Source: Melitaea cinxia
Lineage: Eukaryota > Arthropoda > Insecta > Lepidoptera > Nymphalidae
DNA: 64,000 nucleotides
Reading direction: 5' to 3'
Assembly: GCF_905220565.1 (NCBI RefSeq)
Contig: NC_059419.1
Span: 8,919,326 to 8,983,325 of the forward strand
The notes below the pieces were generated by a model that was not told the origin of the DNA, ran no database searches, and saw nothing but the letters and a program-made list of their open reading frames with translations. This document shows positions 56,201 through 64,000 of the stretch, in pieces (the stretch's first letter is position 1; each line of letters opens with the position of its first letter). The position numbers and the translations under genes are program-made.

Positions 56201-59200
56201 GTAGTTGTTTGAGCTCACTATCTTTTTCCACCGGCCAAGTACTTCGGGTTTTAAAAAGACTTGATGTCTCAAAAGGAGCCAGCACAGATGGTATTCCCGC
56301 TTTGTTTGTGTCAAGGTGTAAGGTAGGTTTGGCAAAGCCGCTCACAGTCATTATCAACCGTTCCTTGAGCACAGGTGTCTATCCCACAGCGTAGAAAGAA
56401 GCTCTAGTGATTCCACTTTATAAAAGCGGTGATCGAAGTCTTATTAATAACTACAGACCTATATCAATAATTTCAGTGTTCGCGAAGGTATTTGAACTTC
56501 TTTTGTACCCGATCTTCTTTTCACAGTTTAAGACAACTATTGCTCCTGAGCAGCATGGGTTTTTGAAAGCTAGATCTACTACGACCAACCTCACATCATT
56601 TGTTGAAGACCTTACTGAGGAAGTTGATGGTGGCGGCTCAGTTGACGCTATCTACACTGATTTCAGTAAGGCCTTCGACAAAGTTAATCACACTATACTA
56701 TTACAGAAGCTTGGGATGGTTGGTGTGACTGGCATTTTACTAACGTGGTGCAATTCGTATCTTCGTTCCAGAAAATATGTCGTTGTTGTTAACGGATACT
56801 ATTCTAGTCCTTTTCTTTCCTATTCTGGAGTACCCCAAGGATCTCACTTGGGTCCTCTATTCTTTAATATTTTCATTAACGACATCAGCAAATGCTTCAA
56901 AAATTCCAAGTGCCAGTTATACGCCGACGATCTGAAGCTTTATAGAACTGTTTGCACTGATTCGGATGCCATCTGTCTTCAAAATGACCTTAACAGCCTG
57001 GCATTATGGTGTCAGACAAATTGCATGAGTCTTAACACTACAAAGTGCTTTGTAATTAGGTTCAGTAGGAAAAAGACTACAGTTAATAGAACGTACTCAA
57101 TAGACGGGTATACGCTTGCAGAGGTTGAATATATCCGTGACCTTGGTGTTACATTGGACGCCAAGTTGAGATTCCATCTTCACGTAGATGACATGGTAAA
57201 TAAGGCGTTTAAGACTCTAGGATTTGTTTTGCGTAACTGTAAGCACTTCAAAAATGCTCAGACTAAAATTGTGCTATTTACATCACTAGTGCGCAGCATC
57301 CTGGAATACGGTAGTATAGTCTGGAACCCTCACTACGAAATTTATAAAAAAAGAATAGAAAGTGTACAAAAAAGGTTTCTATGGCACTTATCTTATAGTC
57401 TCAACCTAGCCAAAGAACTACCAAGCTATGACAAAAGGTTATCTTATTTTAGGCTTCTTTCTCTTGATAACCGCAGACGTATATTAGACAACACTTTTCT
57501 CTTTAAGCTCGCTAATGGTTTAATGGACTCTCCTTATTTATTGTCTAGACTTATGTTTCGGGCTCCAGTGAGATCCGTTAGAAAAGCAACTTATACACCG
57601 TTTGTTGAGAGACTTTCACATTCACGTTACGGTCGTCACTCGCCAATAAATAGAATTATCAGTAATTATAATAGCATCTACAAACATGTGAATGCTTCAA
57701 ATGGTAAGAAAAAAAACTGTAAAGATAGCTCAGCAGACGGTTTTGGCCTCGACATTTTTGGTGATAATTTAAGTTACTTTAAAAAAAAAACTACAATGTA
57801 TTTTATTAATAACCATGACATTTAGCATTTTGACATGTAATAATATTTGTATAAAACTACTTTTTTTTTTTTTTGTACTCAGACTTGTTAAGATCTAATA
57901 ATCATAATCCATATAATTAAAATCTGAATATTTTCAATAGTATGTACATGACAATTTTATAGCTTACTAGCTTAATTTGAATTAATTTATTTTGTAAGGA
58001 CGTAATTTATATTTATGCACTCACACTAAATGTGAACAAACTTTGAATGTTTTTGACTTTTTGTTTTAATATTGCTCTCTGACATTAATGTTGATTTTAT
58101 TTTGTATATTTATATTGAATTTAATTTCGAATATTTATTACTGTATACTAAATGGACAATTTTTGATTTGACTTGTTTTGATTTTTACGATATTCTTAGT
58201 AATTTAGGAACACCTGTAAAAAAGTAGGCAATTATCTAGATACCGATGTTAACTTTATTAATTTTGTATTTGTTGTTGTACTACTTGTTGGTGTTGACTT
58301 ATGAATAAATAAATAAATAAATAGTCACCACGCAGGCGGGTTGGTGACCGCAGGGCTGGCTTTGTCGCACCGAAGACGCTGCTGCCCGTCTTCGGCCTGT
58401 GTATTTCAAAGCCAGCAGTTGGATGGCTATCCCGCCACCGGTCGGCTTTTTAAGTTCCAAGGTGGTAGGAGAACTGTGTTATCCCTTACCTCTTACGACA
58501 CCCACGGGAAGAGGGGGTGGCATTATTCTTTGATGCCGTAACCACACAGCATACTTTTTTATGTATTTGATAAATATTAAACTAGTTGTACAACTGATAT
58601 TCAATAATTTATAATATTTGCTTCAAAACGCTTTAATTTAAACCAGGATGGAATGGATGGGTGGATGGGATGGAAACGAACTAATCCGACATTTCAGTTA
58701 GGCGGCTGTTTATAAATACCTATAAATATTGTTAGAAGGATCTCAATTTCCCAAGCATTAAATTTAATCTCTGAACCGACGATATTACTTCCAACAAGCT
58801 TAGAAATTTTGCGACTGGAATTACGAGTAGGTATTTCCTTAAAATTAAATTGCTTATTTTAAATATTATTATATACTATCTGTGCCCACGACTTCGTCCG
58901 CGTGGAATTTAACAAAAAAGTTATTGTTCAGTTCGCAGAGTTTTAAAATAATGAAAGTAGCCTAAGTTACTCCTTATTACATAAGCTTTCGGCCAGTGAA
59001 AGTCCTGTCAAAATCGGTCCAGCCGTTTCCGAGATTAGCCAAGAACAAACAGACAGACAGACAAAAATTGTAAAAAAATGTTATTTTGGCATATGTACCG
59101 TGTATAAATTCATATGCATTTAGTAAAAAGCGGTTATTTTAATATTACAAACATACACTCCAATTTTATTTATTTGTATCGATATTATTTTTTAATATTT

Positions 59201-60488
59201 TAAACTATTATTAAATTTTTAAATATATTTATAAAAGAGGTAAACAAAAATATCACGAAATATAAACACAGCAGTCCAGCATTGGCAGGGTACGGCCCAG
59301 GCCGCCGGTAGTCAAGGCTTCCAGACTGAGGAACCTTCTCACAATGCGCTTGTCTCAAGCAAAAGTGCCTTATAAATCCGATCCTTGATCCAAACAGTCA
59401 AGCGCGAGTTTCTTAAGGTGCTGTTCGAAACTCTTCGCTAATAAACTATTGACAGACACCACAATAGGAACAATTATTGTTGAGTCGACATTCCACATGC
59501 TAGTAATCTAATGGGCAAGGTCTAAATATTTGCATAATTTATTTATATAAGTTATAGCGATTGTCATTTCAAATTCATCCGATATTTCCCGATTTTCCTG
59601 ATATTTCGACATAAGACATTTTAGATGTTACGGTCATGAGTATATACGCATATTTCGTTAATTAATAATACTGTCTTGTAAACGATTTATTTTAAATCGA
59701 AAGCGTGTAGTTCTGTCTTCTAAACCTAGTGTTAATCTTGAACCGGGGCGAGGTGGCGAATGCTAGCGCGACCCCATCTCGCCCCACCCAGGCGGACGAC
59801 TGCTCACTCGTGGTGGTTTTTAGTCAGTAGGAGTCTGACATAACCCTCTGGCGCCCCCGCGCCGGAGAGTATCCACGATGGATTTTCCCCACGTAAAAAA
59901 GTGTTAATCTTGAATCAAAAGTTATAAATTTATATACTTTTTGTACGTCACAAATCTTAATATATATAAATCTCGTGTCACAATGTTTGTCTTCAATGGA
60001 CTCCTAAACTACTTAACCGATTTTAGTCAAATTTGCACACCGTGTGCAGTTTGATCCAACTTAAAAGATAGGCTATATTTTATTTTGATATATTATGTTA
60101 TTATTATATTTCAGAAAAAAATAAGGTGATACGAAGTTCGCCAGGTCAGCTAGTACATTATAAACAAAGCTTAGAGATAGAGATTACGTAGTATAATGAG
60201 AGGACATTTAGCTAATTAGCCATTTATTCCACACAACTCAATAGTTAAAATAAGCATTTAGTTCGATCTTCTTCATTTTCCAAAGATGTAAATACGATGT
60301 ACATGAAATCGTTATAACAGTGGATTGAAATGCAAATTGAAATGTTTATTTATTCATAAGCGAAGATTGTAATATAAGCATGGGGACCTTATAATTAATT
60401 GGTATTCGTGAATGTAGATTTTATGAATGGTTTAACGATTCTGAACAAATTTTCCGTTTCAGTCTATAGAAATGGATGATTAAAACTT

Positions 60489-60541
<53 letters not shown>

Positions 60542-62187
60542 CGGTGTGGTTACGGCATTAAGAATATAGCCACACCCTCTCTTCCCGTGGGTGTCGTAAG
60601 AGGCGACTAAGGGATAGTACAGTTCCACTACCACCTTGGAACTTATAAAGCCGACCGATGGGGTAACCATCCAACTGCTGACTTTCATATACACAGGCCG
60701 ACGACGGACAGCAGCGTCTTCGGTGCTACAAAGCCAGGCCTGCGGTCACCAACCCGCCTGCCCAGCGTGGTGACTATGTGCAAATCACATGAGTTCACGC
60801 CTTTTTTGGAGTGAACTTGTGGAGGTCTATGTCTAGCAGTGTACTGCGATAGGCTGAAGTGATATGAATGTATTGTGTCGTACGTAGACAGCGTTTATTT
60901 TCGTTATAATATATTATTTATATCTGACTGAAAAATTTAATAATTAATTTACATAGCAATTATTTGTGAATTTTCCTAATCGCTTTTTCTACGTCGTGTC
61001 GTGTTATACACTCAAATGTTGTCTGTAAAGGATCGTTCTTTTAGCTTAAAGTTAGCTTTTTACGTCTTTTATACATCTTTCGTATGTTAGGTACTATTTT
61101 TGTGTATGTATAGGTAATTATTTTACCCACCAAAGGAAATTATTGAACTTTTATCCATAATACAATACTTCGCCACGTTACTTACATACATATACTTTAC
61201 ATATGTACCTAATTGAAATAATTCAAATATCTCAAAATAAAATTTATTGCAGGTTGGTAGATGACAGGTGCGTTGTTTGCCCTGAGGCAGGTGACCTGAC
61301 TGATCCGCCCAAAAAGTTCCGAGGTGAGTTCAACGTTGCAAGTCTTTGTAACAAACAAGTGAATTCTGAATTAGAAATCCCTTGAATAAATTATAACATC
61401 AGATGTTTATGAAGTGATGCGATAAGTTTTACGTGTTTACCGAGGTGTAATGAATGAGCTTTCTCATACAGATACGCATTGTTCACTTAATATTACGAAT
61501 ATATATTTAATGAAAATACAAAGACGTAACTTTGTTATCATTGTTACAGTACAGTACTATACATACTACACTCGTTAATCTTTTTATGTATAAAATGTAT
61601 ACCAAATAAAGTTTTTAAAAAGTTAAAAGTTCGTTTTCTTTTTAAGTTTGGTCTATTGTATATTTTTTTTTTTTTTTTTAGATTTGTTGCATATTTTTAG
61701 AATAAATGTATTAATTCTTGCTTTACATGTAATACGACGTTTACGGGCTAATTAAACTAATCCGTTACGCCACAACCGTTAAGCCCCAGTATATGTAAAC
61801 CACTGACAAAATGTTATTATGTTCAAAAGTAATTTGAGTAAGGGTTGCGAGAAAACGGCGAAATATTTTAAAATTTCAAATACGTGGACGGAATTCTCAA
61901 TATATTACAGAAGAGCTATTTATTCCCAAGCTTTGCAACATTTACTGGCATTCATGGAAAGATGATGATGATAAAATAAAAATAATACACTTCATATTTA
62001 AACTAACAATAGTAATAAATTTTACTTTATAAATTCGGATTAATACATTTCATGTATGTTTCCAGATTGTCTGTTCAAGATATGTCCTATGAACCGCTAC
62101 TCCGCTCAGAAGCAGTTCTGGAATACCGCTAAGCAGTCCGCTAATGCCAACGCTGATACGGACACCGGGCTACTTAAAAGGCTGCAT
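53140..62187 (+). CDS. Itpr: Inositol 1,4,5-trisphosphate receptor gene, 5' exons (gene continues)
   Basis: The IP3 receptor is a tetrameric calcium-release channel of the ER. Three exons join in phase: 53140-53257 (ATG 53175), 61253-61323 and 62066-62187. They read MGDSFLHLGDIVSLFAEGSV, AGFLSTLG, LVDDRCVVCPEAGDLTDPPK, KFR|DCLFKICPMNRYSAQK and QFWNTAKQSANANADTDTGL, then LKRLH. This is the N-terminal suppressor-domain start of IP3 receptors, and every motif expected there is present. All introns are GT-AG. Exit phase after the third exon is 0, so the gene runs on past the window. The family is about 2700-2800 residues long, so about 3% is seen here. Intron 1 is 8 kb and carries a 4.8-kb LINE. 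A ryanodine receptor is excluded by the LVDDRCVV..FKICPMNRYSAQKQFW signature. Confidence 0.95.
53283..53490 (+). repeat. tRNA-like head plus repeat B, left half
   Basis: GCTGGTTCGATCCCCGC is a box B. From about 53398 the sequence follows repeat B (GCCTTTCGCAGTCCATTACT, GGCCTCCACAAGTTCACGCC, GTGTTTTGCCCATAG) until 53490. The family continues at 58321 beyond the LINE. Confidence 0.8.
53833..54837 (+). CDS. LINE ORF1: PHD-like zinc finger, coiled coil, FP-like domain
   Basis: 334 residues from ATG to TAA. The start has a complete C4HC3 zinc finger of PHD type: Cys6, Cys9, Cys21, Cys24, His29, Cys32, Cys53, Cys56 (with Trp51). A Ser/Thr linker leads to a probable coiled coil (about 105-178: LEAVRAEKESLLSKNDQLNT). 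The C-terminal 150 residues (EIHCVPEHKNENIMSTVQQL, IHFCARIAKM, RSILVKFNSPRLRDEFLAA, PIYVSEHLAPDTKMLFAAAR, YKFVWVRDGKIYMRKSE) have the pattern of the baculovirus FP25K-like domain common in insect retroelement ORF1 proteins. Such proteins bind the element RNA. No lesion is seen. Confidence 0.9.
   Translation: MNTSKCAGCLSDIKNSASLNCVRCKSKYHVVCSRHSMLEYSEMTPDTKSMWICDLCRCNEPKRGSNSNTPVRASTPTVQQDYVTQRNKKSCACLSADVIRDIVGEELRQILATEFNSRLQEIHSLVSSLESSISCLKKECSEQASLLEAVRAEKESLLSKNDQLNTRVMQLEQQSRACNIEIHCVPEHKNENIMSTVQQLAKVIKHPIDEEKIHFCARIAKMNKTSPRPRSILVKFNSPRLRDEFLAATSRFNRNNADKLNSSHLGIASSKKEPIYVSEHLAPDTKMLFAAARRKSKEVNYKFVWVRDGKIYMRKSENSKYIQIRDHDTIKNLS
54838..57825 (+). pseudogene. LINE ORF2: endonuclease and RT, one amber codon
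   Basis: ORF2 follows ORF1 in the same frame, with only the ORF1 TAA between them. No ATG precedes its first domain. The endonuclease holds SIYYQNVRGLRTKT, ILTETWLNN, VVGDFNLGG and the His of LHPPL. The frame stops at TAG 56392-56394 (..GVYPTA*KEALVIPLYKSGD) and continues open to TAG 57823-57825. At this place related proteins have Trp, so TGG to TAG fits. The RT part has NNYRPISIISVFAKVFE, HGFLKARSTTTNL, YTDFSKAFDKVNH, GVPQGSHLGPLFFNIFIND and LYADDLKLY. All catalytic residues are there. The single nonsense codon is the only damage I see. Confidence 0.88.
58321..58553 (+). repeat. Repeat B, right half
   Basis: It resumes at ATAGTCACCACGCAGGCGGG and runs through TTCAAAGCCAGCAGTTGGAT to GCCGTAACCACACAGC. 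Together with 53398-53490 it makes one full repeat B. Confidence 0.88.
58870..59115 (+). repeat. Interspersed repeat D
   Basis: ACTATCTGTGCCCACGACTT, CGTCCGCGTGGAATTTAACA, AATCGGTCCAGCCGTTTCCG, CAGACAAAAATTGT. Closely matches 48003-48262. Confidence 0.85.
59270..59485 (-). pseudogene. Non-LTR retroelement fragment
   Basis: The minus strand reads VPIVVSVNSLLAKSFEQHLK, a broken stretch, then KRIVRRFLSLEA. This pattern (IPIVVS.NG.I...L..HL .. IVRRFL) is the C-terminal end of a group of insect non-LTR polyproteins. Stops break it. Only about 70 codons remain. Confidence 0.55.
59735..59900 (+). repeat. GC-rich interspersed repeat
   Basis: GGGGCGAGGTGGCGAATGCT, ACTCGTGGTGGTTTTTAGTC, CTGGCGCCCCCGCGCCGGAG and CCACGATGGATTTTCCCCAC. 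It looks like the 3' end of a retroelement family common in Lepidoptera; no ORF. Confidence 0.55.
59955..60156 (+). repeat. Interspersed repeat ending in ..GTCAGCTAGTA
   Basis: TAATATATATAAATCTCGTG, ACTACTTAACCGATTTTAGT, and CGAAGTTCGCCAGGTCAGCT followed by AGT. The CTAGT end recalls non-autonomous Helitrons, but no subterminal hairpin was confirmed. Confidence 0.5.
60490..60540. repeat. (AT)n microsatellite
   Basis: About 24 uninterrupted AT units, next to a repeat B copy. Confidence 0.95.
60541..60868 (-). repeat. Interspersed repeat B
   Basis: GCGGTGTGGTTACGGCATTA, CCCGTGGGTGTCGTAAGAGG, CAACCCGCCTGCCCAGCGTG, ending TGCGATAGGCTGAAGTGATA. Confidence 0.87.
61253..61323 (+). CDS. Itpr: Itpr second coding exon
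   Basis: Acceptor ATTGCAG, phase 2 entry completing a Gly. It reads LVDDRCVVCPEAGDLTDPPK then KFR. Donor G|GTGAGT, exit phase 1. Confidence 0.95.
61324..62065. other. Itpr intron 2
   Basis: AT-rich with T-runs near 61664; no repeat family recognised. Confidence 0.7.
62066..62187 (+). CDS. Itpr: Itpr third coding exon
   Basis: Acceptor TTTCCAG. It reads DCLFKICPMNRYSAQKQFWN, TAKQSANANADTDTGLLKRL and H. Donor GTGAGT, exit phase 0. Confidence 0.95.
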
Positions 62188-63154
62188 GTGAGTAATCTAG
62201 AAAATGTCTAATATTTGTTCACACACTAGAAAAATGTCATATAACGACTACATTACATACTACGCCTACTATGACTACGACTTCGACTACGAGTGTTTTG
62301 TTGCCCATCAGTTGTAGTGCAGTATGAAATTTATCCTCTTCCTCGATAACTAGGTTGTAAAACGCTTATTATTTTATTATCTTTATAAGAAAACTTAAAA
62401 GGATCACAGGTTCAGCTATTAAAGAATAAAAATCAAATAAATACAAAAATATATATATATACATATGTACCTATGTTTGAAAGTAAGATCCAATATAGGG
62501 CTTGTCTAAAAGAATATTCAAAGCCATATTCTGGCAAACAAAATGAGTTGTTGTAAAATTATATTTTGCTATCAATTCATCATTTCATCTTAGTTTTACG
62601 ATGAGATAGTCTAATAAACAATAAATTATTATGTCTATCTAAAGGACACCACTTATCAGTAACAAAGTGTTTGTTATAAAAGCTCTTGTTGCTATATGAT
62701 TTGGGAGCACTTTTATAATGCACTAAATCCTGGGTAATTGAGTAAACACGATGATTTTAAAAAGCTAAGACAAGAAAGAAACCAAAATACAAATAGATAT
62801 TTCTAATATAAAATGCTCAATTAATGCTCCAATTAAATTATATCTGTTACAATATCAGACGAATCGTAGACGCAAATATAAATAACATCTAAAAAATTCA
62901 GTTTATTATCTTACCGTATCATTGAAATATTTAAAGCGTTACACGATGACCCGCTTCAAATAGATGAGGAAAAAAAATCGAATCAAGCGTTATTTTTATA
63001 TCGACAACTGAACGTTCACATTAGTTACGAATATTTATAAATCTATTTTTAAATCATTAGTGCTTGCAGACGTACGAAATGCGGTTTCATTTGGTATTTT
63101 TCAGTATAAAATTATTAGTAAAAATTATATGTATGTATGTCAATTATATATATA
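62188..63154. other. Itpr intron 3, first part
   Basis: AT-rich. A CTACGACTACGACTTCGAC-like stretch at 62260-62290 is a short trinucleotide-type repeat. No exon seen. Confidence 0.6.
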
Positions 63155-63240
63155 TATAATACTCTTTATTGTACACAACAACAATCAACACAATAACATA
63201 TTACAAATAAAGAAGAGTATACAGAGGCGGTCTTATCTAA
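63155..63240 (-). repeat. LINE 3' end G fragment
   Basis: TATATATATAATACTCTTTA, TTGTACACAACAACAATCAA and ACAGAGGCGGTCTTATCT, related to 22640-22795. Confidence 0.7.
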
Positions 63241-63545
63241 TATATAAAATTCTCGTGTCGCGGTGTTTGTAGTTAAACTCCTCCGAAACGGCTCGACTGA
63301 TTCTTATGAATTTTTTTGTGCATATTGGGTACATCTGAGAATCGAACAACATACATTTTTCATTCCCCTAAATGTTAAGGGTAGTCCAACCCGTAATTTA
63401 TTTTTTAAATTTTTAGATAAATTATTTACTTTTTATTTTATTATGATTTGGCGTTGAAAAATACATACAACCCTAAATTTTCACCCTTCTACCACCAACC
63501 CCTATTTTTTAATAGCGTTTATCGGCATGACAACGTTTGCCGAGG
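63238..63545 (+). repeat. Interspersed repeat (TATAAAATTCTCGTGTCGCG start)
   Basis: AAACTCCTCCGAAACGGCTC, AAGGGTAGTCCAACCCGTAA, TTTGGCGTTGAAAAATACAT and ATCGGCATGACAACGTTTGC. Non-autonomous, with a start related to 59955. Confidence 0.6.
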
Positions 63546-63616
63546 TGGTAAGGTCGAGGTACTACCCCAGTCGGGCTGCTCCATATTTTGAGCAGGAAAT
63601 TCCTGCTGTGCCCTCA
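63546..63616 (+). repeat. Interspersed repeat A, 3' fragment
   Basis: GTCGAGGTACTACCCCAGTC, GGGCTGCTCCATATTTTGAG, TTCCTGCTGTGCCCTC. Confidence 0.85.
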
Positions 63617-63649
63617 TCATCATAGGCCTTTACGTCTATTCCAGACGAT

Positions 63650-64000
63650 TTAAACGGTGTCTGAAGAGCATTTCTTCTGATGGCTGTACAAGCCGATACG
63701 GGAGCGGCAGATTCTACCACACACCGAACAAGGAAAAGATGTGCTAGTGTCACCGATGTCGCTGTTCTGGTGTTTTTTGTTTCTCCTGTCCGATAAGAGT
63801 CCAAACCAGGCTTCATCGTGATGTTGTTGACCATCCTTCACGTTCTTACGCCATTGGTTTCTGTTCTCGGCTAACTTTTCCCAGCTGTTGTGATTTATGT
63901 TAAAAGCGACCATATCGCGCTTGGCGCAGTCTTTAAAACGGAGCAAAGGCCTCCCAACATCCCTCCTTGCGTTCGCAACTGCGCCAAGCATGATCTGCCG
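63650..64000 (-). pseudogene. LINE polyprotein C-terminus with C2H2 finger, runs off the window
   Basis: The minus strand is open from the window end to TGA at 63650. It reads MLGAVANARRDVGRPLLRFK, DCAKRDMVAFNINHNSWEKL, AENRNQWRKNV and ends SFPCSVCGRICRSRIGLYSH then QKKC. The 'GRP.LR.KD..KRDM' motif and the final C2H2 zinc finger (CxxC..SRIGLxSHxxxC) are the usual end of a widespread group of animal non-LTR polyproteins. The frame has no lesion in the visible 113 codons. The RT part lies beyond the window. Confidence 0.8.

Larger units (their letters stand above)
53491..58320 (+). mobile_element. Jockey-like LINE, probably full length, in Itpr intron 1
   Basis: 4.83 kb with a 5' UTR of about 340 bp, ORF1 (53833-54837), ORF2 (from about 54838 to 57825), a 3' UTR of about 480 bp and an (AAAT)n tail. 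It interrupts repeat B: left flank ATAGTGCCCAC (53480-53490) and right flank ATAGTCACCAC (58321-58331) match at 9 of 11 bases, a probable target duplication. It is in sense orientation to the host gene. Confidence 0.9.

Noticed and set aside
1..64000. CRISPR array, operons, bacterial promoters or terminators
   Set aside because: The window is animal nuclear DNA with spliced genes; repeats are dispersed, not spacer-separated.

Overview
The window is a stretch of a lepidopteran (moth or butterfly) nuclear genome. It is AT-rich and intron-rich, with GT-AG introns and many interspersed repeats that look like known Lepidoptera families: tRNA-headed SINEs, (AAT)n-tailed non-LTR ends, and elements starting AACCGACTTCC. 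The assignment to Lepidoptera rests on my recognition of these repeats and on the two conserved genes. I cannot name the species.

Three gene regions stand out, all on the + strand. (1) From 1199 to 9666 lies the 3' part of a Magi-like gene (membrane-associated guanylate kinase with WW and PDZ domains). Seven exons with matching splice phases encode two C-terminal PDZ domains and the stop. The last 78 coding bases, the stop and a potential splice donor are repeated three times in tandem (126-bp unit). (2) From 13197 to 13830 is a THAP zinc-finger gene in two exons, broken by a frameshift. (3) From 53140 to beyond the window is the 5' end of the inositol 1,4,5-trisphosphate receptor gene (Itpr). 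Three coding exons give the conserved N-terminal (suppressor) region. Two further spliced-looking segments upstream, at about 25.68-25.83 kb and 42841-43031, could be 5' untranslated exons. The second contains a 57-codon ORF for a small hydrophobic protein, starting at the first base after a splice acceptor. A 135-aa ORF at 25120-25527 may be a separate small gene.

Most of the rest is transposon-derived. Main items: a mariner copy with TA duplication and intact ends but a broken transposase (21320-22619); an 807-bp, nearly perfect inverted repeat around a 1.4-kb spacer (35783-38804); a 5'-truncated Jockey-like LINE with an uninterrupted endonuclease-RT ORF (44028-47676); and a probably full-length Jockey-like LINE inside Itpr intron 1 (53491-58320). 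The latter has ORF1, ORF2 with one amber codon, and has split an older SINE-like repeat in two. RTE-like LINE fragments are interrupted by other insertions (2560-3990, 22900-24156). Small TIR or foldback elements and about a dozen repeat families fill the introns and intergenic DNA. A 200-N assembly gap lies at 29145-29344.

In layout, Magi's end and Itpr's start are separated by about 43 kb holding only repeats, the THAP remnant and small candidate ORFs. Nothing suggests the genes act together. Magi is a junction or synaptic scaffold and Itpr an ER calcium channel.
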